From Desulfobulbaceae bacterium (GTDB taxonomy: Bacteria; Desulfobacterota; Desulfobulbia; Desulfobulbales; Desulfurivibrionaceae), in assembly GCA_003517965.1 (NCBI GenBank), contig DOZO01000026.1:133582-146780 (forward strand): a stretch of DNA of 13,199 bases, read 5' to 3'. Below, one piece after another: positions 1 through 6,450 of the stretch. The notes below the pieces were generated by a model that worked only from the letters and a program-made list of their open reading frames with translations, was not told the DNA's origin and ran no database searches. A program made the translations under genes and the position numbers. Positions within the stretch are counted from its first letter, which is position 1; each line of letters opens with the position of its first letter.

Positions 1-23
1 GCTGCTGAACGCTTACGAAAAAA

Positions 24-50
24 TAAAGTTTTTTTGCTTTAAGCCGAAAC
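24..50 (+). promoter_or_regulatory. Sigma-28 (FliA) promoter
   Basis: The -35 element TAAAGTTT (24-31) is a perfect match to the enterobacterial FliA consensus. It is followed by exactly 11 bases and then GCCGAAAC (43-50), which matches six of eight positions of GCCGATAA. Transcription should start near 57, giving a leader of about 35 bases before the ATG at 92, with a strong AGGAGG ribosome site at 78-83. This places the downstream gene among late flagellar or motility genes. Bases 1-23 show nothing I can name. Confidence 0.8.
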
Positions 51-91
51 GTATCCTGAAGAGGTAATTTTTCTTCCAGGAGGGTTTCGTC

Positions 92-1162
92 ATGAAAATT
101 GCTACTGCTGTTGTAAATCTTACCAGCACTCACACCCTGCACGAAGAACGAAGCAAAGAAGAATCGCTTCGGCTCTGGGTTGGCAATGAACGGCCAGTCT
201 TTGCCGGGGAAGAAGAGCCAGCCGCGGCACAGGTGCAGATCTCCCCGGAAGCCCGGACACGCCAGCAGCAGGCGGCGGCCCAGGCATTGGTAACCGGCGG
301 TGCAGCAGCGGATGCGCCCATAGAGGATTCTCCAGAAGAAGACCCCAGGCTTAAAGCTATGCGTCTTATTCTGGAAGCGCTTACTGGCCGTAAGATTCGG
401 ATTACCAGCTTTGCGCCTTGCTCCTCTGAAAGTGCGGGCGCAGCTCCACTGGCTCAGGAGACAAATCTGGCAGAGCAGCCGCCTGTCCGTCAGGGATGGG
501 GTCTTGAATACGATTTGCTGGAAACGGTTAGCGAGCAGGAGGCCATGACTTTTTCCGCTACCGGCCAGGTTGTTACCGCAGATGGGCAGACTATCGATTT
601 TCAACTCCATCTCTCCATGCAGCGGGAGTTCGTGGCCACCAATATGGTGCAGATCAGGGCCGGAGACGCCTTGCTGGTTGATCCGCTGGTGATCAATTTT
701 AGCGGTAAGGCGGTGGAATTGAGCGATATGCGCTTTGCCTTTGATCTTGACGCGGACGGCATGACGGAGCAGATCGCAGGCCTTGCCCCTGGCAGCGGTT
801 TTCTGGCTTTTGATCGCAACCAGGACGGCATGATCAATAACGGTTTGGAGCTTTTTGGTCCGGCGACCGGCCAGGGATTTGACGAATTGGCCCGGCTGGA
901 CAGTGACGGCAACGGCTGGCTTGATGAAAATGATCCCATGTATGCCGAGCTGCGGATCTGGATGCGGGATGAGGCTGGCAACGAATCACTGGCCAGGTTG
1001 GCGGATAAAAATGTTGGAGCCATCCTGCTCAGCCCTGCTAAAACAGCCTTTGCCCTGAAAGACAGTGGCAATACCTTGCAGGGGCAGCTTCGGGAAAGCT
1101 CGATTTTTTTGGGGGAAAACGGCGAAGTAGGAATGGTGCAGGAGATAGATCTTGCCGTTTGA
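92..1162 (+). CDS. EF-hand-like calcium-binding protein, sigma-28 controlled
   Basis: This is a 356-residue protein of unknown function. The first 130 residues are low-complexity, rich in Ala, Glu and Gln, with no signal peptide or membrane segment. Residues 215-290 hold three acidic loops resembling EF-hand or dockerin calcium sites: FDLDADG (217-223), FDRNQDGMINNG (240-251) and LDSDGNGWLDEND (269-281). The surrounding pattern (APGSGFLAFDRN, LELFGP, then LRIWM) is one also seen in calcium-binding regions of large RTX-type secreted proteins. The protein therefore probably binds Ca2+. The start at 92 is set by AGGAGG at 78-83. A sigma-28 promoter directly upstream suggests a motility or surface-related role, but no flagellar domain is visible. 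It converges on nikR. I am confident of the gene and of calcium binding, not of the role. Confidence 0.85.
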   Translation: MKIATAVVNLTSTHTLHEERSKEESLRLWVGNERPVFAGEEEPAAAQVQISPEARTRQQQAAAQALVTGGAAADAPIEDSPEEDPRLKAMRLILEALTGRKIRITSFAPCSSESAGAAPLAQETNLAEQPPVRQGWGLEYDLLETVSEQEAMTFSATGQVVTADGQTIDFQLHLSMQREFVATNMVQIRAGDALLVDPLVINFSGKAVELSDMRFAFDLDADGMTEQIAGLAPGSGFLAFDRNQDGMINNGLELFGPATGQGFDELARLDSDGNGWLDENDPMYAELRIWMRDEAGNESLARLADKNVGAILLSPAKTAFALKDSGNTLQGQLRESSIFLGENGEVGMVQEIDLAV

Positions 1163-1175
1163 GGCTGGTGTAACT

Positions 1176-1233
1176 GTTCAGGATTCAGGATTCAGAATTC
1201 AGAAGCCCGAATTCTGAATCCTAACTTCTGAAC
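1176..1233. repeat. Long imperfect palindrome between convergent genes
   Basis: Fourteen-base perfect arms AGGATTCAGAATTC (1187-1200) and its complement (1209-1222) flank an 8-base loop. A second pair, GTTCAG (1176-1181) and CTGAAC (1228-1233), extends the dyad beyond a partly matched 5-base step. It fills nearly all the space between the stop codons of the calcium-binding gene and nikR. There is no T-run on either side, so it is not a classical terminator, though the hairpin could block convergent readthrough or protect 3' ends. The simple ATTCAG/CTGAAT composition resembles dispersed intergenic palindromes, which is an inference. Confidence 0.7.
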
Positions 1234-1244
1234 CCACAACACAA

Positions 1245-1670
1245 TCAGTGTAGTTCCTCGCCAGTGGTGGTCATCACCAGTTGGCCATGCTTGACCCCTT
1301 TCACTCCGATGAGTTCGCTGGCGATACGCTTTACCTCTCCCACTGGCCCCCGTACTACCAAAACCTCCAGGCAGTTATGCGCGTCGAGATGCACATGGAG
1401 AGCTGAGATAACCCGGTCGTGATGGGCGTGTTGGTGCTCGGTCAGCTTGTCGGAAAGATCCCGGACATGGTGATTGTATACTAAAGTTACAGTGCCGACC
1501 ATTTCCGCAGTCGCATCTCCCGTATCCCATTTCTCTTCCACCAGAGCGGAACGGATCAGATCGCGGATTGCTTCGGAGCGGTTCATGTAGCCCTTGCCCT
1601 CGATGTGCTGATCATAACTGGTCAGCAGGTTTTCATCGAGCGAAATCCCGAAACGGATGGTTTTTCCCAT
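1245..1670 (-). CDS. nikR: Nickel-responsive transcriptional regulator NikR
   Basis: NikR is a tetrameric ribbon-helix-helix repressor that binds Ni2+ and shuts off nickel uptake genes. The 141-residue protein has an N-terminal RHH domain (about 1-50, with RFGISLDENLL and NRSEAIRDLIR) and a C-terminal ACT-like domain. The E. coli nickel ligands His76, His87, His89 and Cys95 correspond here to His81, His92, His94 (LHVHL) and Cys100 (HNCLE), so the high-affinity site is intact. The start is taken at 1670, not at the longer in-frame start at 1781. Residue 1 then matches the family N-terminus, AAGGA lies just upstream on the minus strand, and the 37-residue extension has no family counterpart. 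The likely target is the nickel transport operon starting at 2957, two genes away and on the other strand. Confidence 0.96.
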   Translation of the reverse strand: MGKTIRFGISLDENLLTSYDQHIEGKGYMNRSEAIRDLIRSALVEEKWDTGDATAEMVGTVTLVYNHHVRDLSDKLTEHQHAHHDRVISALHVHLDAHNCLEVLVVRGPVGEVKRIASELIGVKGVKHGQLVMTTTGEELH

Positions 1671-1965
1671 AGTGGTTTTCCTTGGTTGTGGTTTTTTGAT
1701 ATAGGGTGTCCATAAAACAATAACAGGAATTGTCAGGCAGTTAAAAGATGTTTTCGCACCCTTTTTAAGATAGGGGAGCAAACTTTTATAGACACGCTCC
1801 TGCCAACTATGATATTTTTTTACGTAAGGTTCATGGCATCTTACCTGGTTATTTTTTGCTGATCTAAAACAATATTAGCAAAATGTATAAAGCTAAATTA
1901 TTTCAGCATGTTATTCGTGCATATCTCGGTTGGGCATTTTGCTAAGAGACTCCAGGGAGTGAAAG
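1671..1965. other. Divergent intergenic region with TTTTGCTRA repeats
   Basis: This AT-rich spacer separates nikR (minus) from the PilZ gene (plus) and should hold both promoters. I see no clean sigma-70 hexamer pair and no GTGTTAC NikR half-site. ATTTTGCTAA occurs at 1936-1945 and exactly inverted (TTAGCAAAAT) at 1875-1884, with a third, near-matching TTTTGCTGA at 1854-1862. These could be a binding site for an unidentified regulator or leader-RNA pairing. A smaller dyad, GTAAG (1824-1828) with CTTAC (1840-1844), lies between them and nikR. Confidence 0.45.
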
Positions 1966-2715
1966 ATGGCAAGAAATATTATTATCATGGACAGCTCAGC
2001 CAGTATGCGGCGCATAATCAGGACCATGATTCAGGCTACGATAAGTGATGCAGTTGTTTCTGAGGTCAAGGATAGCAAGGCGGCACAGGGCCTTATCGAA
2101 GGGGCTCATTATCATCTGGTAATATTTTCCAAGGAGTCTTCTGGCAAGAAATGGCTTGAGTTTGCCCAACAACGACTTGCCTTGCCTGAGAAACAAAGAA
2201 CTAATTTTGCCATGTTCTCCTCAACGCAAAAGCAGCCTTATTGTGCGGAACTCATTGACTACGGGATAGAGGAATATTTTACCATTCCTTGTGCGGCCAA
2301 CGATATCGGGCAAATCATTACCAGGCTTTGCCCGTATGATACCATGCGCCACACCAAGCGTTACAGTGTTCCCGACACCATTGTCAATCTGGCCCAGGGG
2401 AGTAACATTTTTCTCGGCGAGGTCATCAATTTCAGTGAGGGGGGGATGTTGTTTGAAATTGACGCCTATTCGCAGATACAATGGTTTCTGCCGGTAATGG
2501 CCAGTTTGGAGATGAAACTTGATGGTGCCACGCTGAAAGTTTCCGGCTTGTATACTGTGGCCAGACACCTGATGGTGGTGGAAATGAATCCAGATTACTC
2601 GCCAAAGCGTATCCGTTTGGCCTGTCGGTTTATTAGTGTTCCGGAGGAAAGCAAAAATCAATTGGCTCAGGTTTTCACGGTGATTGAGAAGAAAGAAGCT
2701 CTGTTTGTGCCTTAA
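1966..2715 (+). CDS. Degenerate receiver domain fused to PilZ domain
   Basis: This 249-residue cytoplasmic protein is probably a c-di-GMP effector. Residues 1-120 follow the response-regulator receiver pattern (NIIIMDSSASMRRIIR, with Asp9 in the acidic pocket). The phospho-acceptor strand reads HLVIFSKES, so the expected Asp is replaced by Ser near residue 55, and classical phosphorylation seems impossible. Residues 126-235 form a PilZ domain. Its c-di-GMP motif is present: RHTKR (128-132, R-x-x-x-R) and NFSEGG (155-160, N-x-S-x-x-G). The start at 1966 follows an AGGGAG ribosome site (1953-1958). The gene stands alone, with an intrinsic terminator about 60 bases after its stop. PilZ proteins commonly control motility, exopolysaccharide or biofilm, and the nearby sigma-28 gene fits that theme. 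The target cannot be read from the sequence. Confidence 0.85.
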   Translation: MARNIIIMDSSASMRRIIRTMIQATISDAVVSEVKDSKAAQGLIEGAHYHLVIFSKESSGKKWLEFAQQRLALPEKQRTNFAMFSSTQKQPYCAELIDYGIEEYFTIPCAANDIGQIITRLCPYDTMRHTKRYSVPDTIVNLAQGSNIFLGEVINFSEGGMLFEIDAYSQIQWFLPVMASLEMKLDGATLKVSGLYTVARHLMVVEMNPDYSPKRIRLACRFISVPEESKNQLAQVFTVIEKKEALFVP

Positions 2716-2776
2716 GTTTAAGAGATTTAGAAATTATCTAAGTATCGTTTGTTTTTGCCGTCATTCCCGCAGGTTT

Positions 2777-2823
2777 TTGAGCGGCAATCCAGGATAGTTT
2801 TTGGATTGCCGCTCAATTTTTTT
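2777..2823 (+). terminator. Strong intrinsic terminator after the PilZ gene
   Basis: A perfect 14-bp stem (2777-2790 with 2803-2816, TTGAGCGGCAATCC and its complement) encloses a 12-base loop and is followed directly by seven Ts (2817-2823). It ends the PilZ transcript and insulates the nickel operon promoter that starts 43 bases later. The preceding TCATTCCCGC (2761-2770) and the GGCAATCCAGG in the stem resemble a dispersed intergenic repeat common in proteobacteria, so the terminator may derive from such an element. Confidence 0.9.
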
Positions 2824-2865
2824 AATATCGTTTTGGAGGCCGCCAATACTTTGGTGAAAAATATA

Positions 2866-2894
2866 TTGACACCTATTTGCGAGTGTTGTATCTG
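2866..2894 (+). promoter_or_regulatory. Sigma-70-type promoter of the nickel operon
   Basis: A consensus -35 TTGACA (2866-2871) is followed after 17 bases by TATCTG (2889-2894), which matches four of six -10 positions. The expected start of transcription is about 2901, inside the first GTGTTAC repeat. The overlap between promoter and operator fits repression by NikR. Confidence 0.65.
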
Positions 2895-2898
2895 GGGG

Positions 2899-2925
2899 GT
2901 GTTACTAAATTAAACGTTGTGTTAC
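2899..2925 (+). promoter_or_regulatory. Probable NikR operator: direct GTGTTAC repeats
   Basis: GTGTTAC occurs at 2899-2905 and again at 2919-2925, same orientation, 13-base spacer, 20-base period (about two helical turns). A weaker GTGTTGT lies at 2883-2889. From memory, GTGTTAC/GTAACAC is the half-site predicted for NikR in delta-proteobacterial genomes by comparative genomics, usually as an inverted pair. Here the pair is direct. The site covers the predicted transcription start of the nickel operon, and an intact nikR lies 1.2 kb away. Confidence 0.65.
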
Positions 2926-2956
2926 CCGGCAATATAGCATAGTAGGCGTGTATGAA

Positions 2957-3742
2957 ATGAAATTATCTCTTAAGTCTTATATGCAACAGCTGTTTGTCCC
3001 TCTTGTATTTTTCGGTTTTCTCGCCTGGGCGGCGGTCGCTTTTGCCGCGCACCCGTTGCTTACAGACGATGCTGGCACCATGGGTACAGGCAAGGCTCAG
3101 CTTGAACTGACCGGCGAATATGGATATGATAAAGCAGATGGGGTTACCACAAAAACAAGGCAGGGAGATGCAGCCTTTACCTATGGGATCAGCGAAGCGG
3201 TGGATCTCGTTATCGACCTCCCGTATCTGCAGGTCAGAACCAGCGACGATACCGCCACCATAACCGAAAACGGCTTCTCCGATACCTCCCTCGCCATGAA
3301 GTGGAGGTTCTATGAGCATGACGGCTTAAGTCTTGCCCTGAAACCAGGGCTTACTCTGCTCGCCGGGGACGACGAAGAAGGGTTGGGCGCGGGCAAGGCA
3401 ACCTATAGCCTCTTTTTTATCACCTCCAAGGAAATGGACCCGTGGGCTTTCCATCTGAATCTCGGCTATATCAGAAACGAGAATAAACTGGATGAAGAAA
3501 AGGGCCTTTGGCATGCATCCATCGCGGCCACGGTTGCCTTGACCGAGCAGCTCACCGCGGTCGCCAACCTCGGCGTTGAAAGCAATCCGGACAAACTCGC
3601 CGGCACCGATCCCGCCTTCGTCCTGGCAGGCTTGACCTATGCTCTCTCCGAGACGATTGATCTCGATTGCGGGATTAAATACGGGCTCAATGATCCCGAG
3701 ACGGACTACACTGTACTTGCGGGCGTCACCTGGAAATATTAG
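2957..3742 (+). CDS. Outer-membrane beta-barrel protein, first gene of nickel operon
   Basis: This is a 261-residue secreted protein, probably an outer-membrane channel. A signal peptide (charged KLSLK start, hydrophobic core, cut near AFA-AHPLL) precedes the motif HPLLTDDAGTMGTGKAQLE, typical of the 'transporter' barrel family related to Pfam Phenol_MetA_deg. The rest alternates polar and hydrophobic residues as beta strands do, and the chain ends in an aromatic residue (VTWKY). I chose ATG 2957 over GTG 2948: the AGTAGG ribosome site (2941-2946) is correctly spaced only for 2957, and it gives a clean signal peptide. The gene lies directly behind the putative NikR operator and 41 bases before nikM. 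I infer that it helps Ni2+ or a nickel chelate cross the outer membrane. The family name itself proves no nickel role. Confidence 0.82.
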   Translation: MKLSLKSYMQQLFVPLVFFGFLAWAAVAFAAHPLLTDDAGTMGTGKAQLELTGEYGYDKADGVTTKTRQGDAAFTYGISEAVDLVIDLPYLQVRTSDDTATITENGFSDTSLAMKWRFYEHDGLSLALKPGLTLLAGDDEEGLGAGKATYSLFFITSKEMDPWAFHLNLGYIRNENKLDEEKGLWHASIAATVALTEQLTAVANLGVESNPDKLAGTDPAFVLAGLTYALSETIDLDCGIKYGLNDPETDYTVLAGVTWKY

Positions 3743-3783
3743 CAGATAATCGCACAACTTCTAATATATAAGGGAAAAACACC

Positions 3784-4806
3784 ATGCATATGGCAGATGC
3801 GTTATTATCCCCCGCAGTCGGCGGGACCATGTGGGCTGTTGCCGCCGGCACCATCATATACTGTTCCCGAAAACTGCGCCAGGAAATGGATACTGGCAAG
3901 GCGCCGCTTATGGGGGTACTGGGCGCCTTTCTTTTTGCCGCGCAGATGATCAATTTCACCATCCCGGCCACCGGCTCCAGCGGCCATCTCGGCGGCGGTC
4001 TTCTCCTTGCCGTTTTGCTCGGGCCTGCCGCCGCCTTCATTACCATTGCCTCGGTGCTCGTGGTGCAGGCGCTGTTTTTTGCCGATGGGGGGCTGCTGGC
4101 CCTGGGCTGTAATATCTTCAACCTCGGGTTTTTCCCGACCTTTCTTGCTTATCCTTTCATCTATAAGCCCCTGGTCGGCAGCGCACCGAGCAAGATCAGG
4201 ATCACGGTGGCCGCCACGGTGGCCGCAGTCATTGGTCTCCAACTGGGCGCCTTTGCCGTGGTTTCCGAGACGGTGGCTTCGGGGATTTCCTCCCTGCCCT
4301 TTGCCACCTTTGTCAGTCTGATGCAACCGATTCATCTGGCCATTGGGGTGGTGGAGGGACTGGTGACTGGGGCCGTGGTTTCTTTTGTCTATCAGGCCCG
4401 CCCGGAAATAATCCAGAGTGTCCAGGAGGGCCAGCCCCTTGGCGCAACCCCGTTACGTAAAGTCCTGAAAGTCTTTCTCGCCCTGGCCCTGTTGACCGGC
4501 GGTCTGGTTGCCTGGTTTGCCTCGGAAAAACCGGACGGCCTGGAATGGGCCATTGCCGGTGTCACTGGCACCGAAGAGCTCGCCGAGCCGCGGTCGGGGT
4601 TGCATCCCAAACTTGCCGCGCTTCAGAAGTCAGTTGCATTTTTGCCCGACTATACGTTCAAAAAACCGGCGCAACAACCGGAAAACGTGGCGGGGATGGA
4701 ATCGCCCCTGGGAACCAGCGTGGCCGGAATTGTCGGTGGCTTGCTGACTCTGGCCATTGCCTTCTTGAGCGGCATTGTCTTAAGGAAACGGGGCAGGGTG
4801 GCCTGA
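3784..4806 (+). CDS. nikM: Nickel ECF transporter S-component NikM fused to PDGLE (NikN-like) domain
   Basis: This inner-membrane substrate-binding subunit of an energy-coupling-factor transporter has 340 residues. It begins with the diagnostic MHMADALLSP. In known NikM/CbiM structures the N-terminal amine, His2 and a later His bind the metal, and the later His matches His68 in TGSSGHLGGG. AAQMINFTIP (52-61) is also signature sequence. About seven hydrophobic segments span 1-205. A C-terminal extension (about 225-340) contains a membrane helix, PDGLE (250-254), a periplasmic stretch with PDYTFK (288-293) and a last helix before RKRGRVA, matching the PDGLE or NikN-type partner domain. NikM and NikN functions are thus in one chain. 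The ribosome site AAGGGA lies 9 bases upstream. Sequence alone cannot fully exclude cobalt (CbiM), but nikR and the operator favour nickel. Confidence 0.93.
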   Translation: MHMADALLSPAVGGTMWAVAAGTIIYCSRKLRQEMDTGKAPLMGVLGAFLFAAQMINFTIPATGSSGHLGGGLLLAVLLGPAAAFITIASVLVVQALFFADGGLLALGCNIFNLGFFPTFLAYPFIYKPLVGSAPSKIRITVAATVAAVIGLQLGAFAVVSETVASGISSLPFATFVSLMQPIHLAIGVVEGLVTGAVVSFVYQARPEIIQSVQEGQPLGATPLRKVLKVFLALALLTGGLVAWFASEKPDGLEWAIAGVTGTEELAEPRSGLHPKLAALQKSVAFLPDYTFKKPAQQPENVAGMESPLGTSVAGIVGGLLTLAIAFLSGIVLRKRGRVA

Positions 4807-4839
4807 AAGCGCCCGGAATTATGGGGATCTTGTGAACAC

Positions 4840-4872
4840 GGGGAAGAGGCGGAATGCCTCTTCCCCTCTTTT
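4840..4872 (+). terminator. Intra-operon hairpin between nikM and nikQ (possible attenuator)
   Basis: An 11-bp perfect GC-rich stem (GGGGAAGAGGC at 4840-4850 with its complement at 4856-4866) has a 5-base loop and is followed by TCTTTT. This resembles a weak intrinsic terminator inside the nickel operon, 15 bases before the nikQ start. It could give partial termination, so that more barrel protein and NikM are made than NikQO, or it could be a processing or 3'-stabilising structure. Confidence 0.6.
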
Positions 4873-4887
4873 GCTTAGGAGAAGCGG

Positions 4888-5700
4888 ATGGAATCCATTG
4901 CCGGAGCAGTAAATGATTTCAGGCAGCTTGACCTGCTGGCCACGGGGAATACGGGGATGCATCGGCTCGATGCCAGGGCCAAGGTGCTGGTGACCCTGAT
5001 CTTTATCCTGGCGGTGGTTTCCCTCGGTAAATACGAACTGGCCGCGCTGTTTCCTTTTTTTCTCTATCCGGCGGTGATCATGGCGCTCGGCAATCTGCCG
5101 ATTCGCCATATTGCCCGGAAGGTCGTGGTTGTCCTGCCCTTTGCCCTGATGGTGGGGCTGTTCAACCCCCTTTTTGATCAGACGGTGCTGATTCGTCTCG
5201 GCCCCCTTGGGATCAGCGGCGGCTGGCTCTCCTGCGCCTCCATTCTGGTCCGCTCGGCGCTTACGGTCGGGGCCGCCCTCATTCTGGTCGGCATAACCGG
5301 TTTTCCTGCGATCTGTCAGGCCCTTGACCAGTTGGGCATGCCCCGGATCTTTACCGTGCAGCTGCTTTTTCTATATCGCTATCTTTTTGTCCTTACCGAG
5401 GTAGGCGGCCGGACAGCGCGCGCCCGCGAACTTAGGGCTTTTGGCAACAAAGGGTTGGGGTTGCGCTCTTATGGTTCGTTGTTAAGCAATCTTCTCTTGC
5501 GCACCTGGCTGCGGGCGGAGCGGATCCATCTCGCCATGCTGGCCAGGGGATTTACCGGGGAATTCCACCCGCATCGGATCACTCGGTTCGGGAGCAGGGA
5601 ATTTCTTTTTCTTGCGGGTTGGGCGGGGGTGTTTCTCCTTTTTAGGCTGGTCAATGTTTCCCAGCTTCTGGGCGCTATCGTTACAGGGGGGATTGGATGA
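4888..5700 (+). CDS. nikQ: Nickel ECF transporter transmembrane subunit NikQ (EcfT/CbiQ family)
   Basis: NikQ is the membrane coupling subunit that links the S-component NikM to the ATPase. It has 270 residues and five or six hydrophobic segments (about 32-47, 50-67, 78-92, 115-136, 155-171, 239-255). The cytoplasmic coupling helices carry the expected Arg-rich signatures ARARELRAFG (177-186) and MLARGFTGE (217-225), which insert into the ATPase groove in characterised ECF systems. The start at 4888 has TAGGAG at a normal distance. Its last four bases (ATGA) overlap the nikO start, so the two are probably translationally coupled. Only one ATPase gene follows, as in other group I metal ECF transporters. 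Confidence 0.92.
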   Translation: MESIAGAVNDFRQLDLLATGNTGMHRLDARAKVLVTLIFILAVVSLGKYELAALFPFFLYPAVIMALGNLPIRHIARKVVVVLPFALMVGLFNPLFDQTVLIRLGPLGISGGWLSCASILVRSALTVGAALILVGITGFPAICQALDQLGMPRIFTVQLLFLYRYLFVLTEVGGRTARARELRAFGNKGLGLRSYGSLLSNLLLRTWLRAERIHLAMLARGFTGEFHPHRITRFGSREFLFLAGWAGVFLLFRLVNVSQLLGAIVTGGIG

Positions 5701-6446
5701 GTCATCATATTGTCGAGGTCAAGGATCTGCGTCATGTCTATTCTGACGGCACCGAGGCCCTGCGGGGTGTTTCCTTTCGGATCACCCATGGCGAATCGGT
5801 GGCGATTATCGGCGCCAATGGGGCGGGAAAATCAACCCTGCTCCTGCATTTGAACGGTTATCTGGCAACCAGTCAGGGCGCGATTCGCATCGGCGATTTT
5901 CCCTTGAACAAGGCGACCCTGCCCGAGATTCGGCGTACGGTGGGCATGGTTTTCCAGGATCCGGACGACCAGCTGTTCATGCCTACGGTGTTTGACGATG
6001 TGGCCTTTGGCCCCTTGAATCTGGGTCTGGTCGGGGATGAGGTGGAAGAGCGGGTGCAGGGGGCCTTGGCCCGGGTCGGGGCCGGGCATCTGCGGGACAA
6101 ACCGCCTTACCGCCTGTCCGGCGGGGAAAAAAAACGGGTGGCTATTGCTACGGTGCTGGCTATGTCGCCGGATATTCTGGTCATGGATGAGCCGACCAGC
6201 GGCCTTGATCCTTTTGCCCGGCGGCAGCTAATGGCGCTTTTAAGGGATTTTCATCACACCCGGATTTTTACCAGCCACGATCTGGATATGGTCTTGGAGT
6301 TGTGCGAACGAACCATCGTTTTGCACGAAGGGGAGGTGCGGGCCGATGGCCCAACCCTGGAAATCTTTCGAAATGAGGCTTTGCTTGCCGCCTGTCGGCT
6401 GGAAAAGCCTTTTGCCATGCAGGGCTGCCCGGTTTGCGGCGGGTAA
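5697..6446 (+). CDS. nikO: Nickel ECF transporter ATPase NikO (CbiO family)
   Basis: This 249-residue ABC ATPase energises Ni2+ uptake through NikM/NikQ. All nucleotide-site motifs are present in order: Walker A GANGAGKST (39-47), Q-loop FQDPDDQLF (86-94, Gln87), signature LSGGEKKRVAIA (140-151), Walker B ILVMDE (160-165), D-loop SGLD and switch His194 (FTSHD). FQDPDDQLF is characteristic of ECF ATPases. The start overlaps nikQ by 4 bases. An odd feature is the C-terminus, which ends CPVCGG (Cys244 and Cys247), a CxxC pair outside the catalytic fold that could bind metal or be redox sensitive. The stop lies 4 bases from the stop of the convergent radical SAM gene, leaving no room for a separate terminator. 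Confidence 0.95.
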   Translation: MSHHIVEVKDLRHVYSDGTEALRGVSFRITHGESVAIIGANGAGKSTLLLHLNGYLATSQGAIRIGDFPLNKATLPEIRRTVGMVFQDPDDQLFMPTVFDDVAFGPLNLGLVGDEVEERVQGALARVGAGHLRDKPPYRLSGGEKKRVAIATVLAMSPDILVMDEPTSGLDPFARRQLMALLRDFHHTRIFTSHDLDMVLELCERTIVLHEGEVRADGPTLEIFRNEALLAACRLEKPFAMQGCPVCGG

Positions 6447-6450
6447 CTGT

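Noticed and set aside
1671..1781. Longer NikR starting at 1781
   Set aside because: The extra 37 residues have no counterpart in NikR proteins, and a good ribosome site sits before the ATG at 1670.
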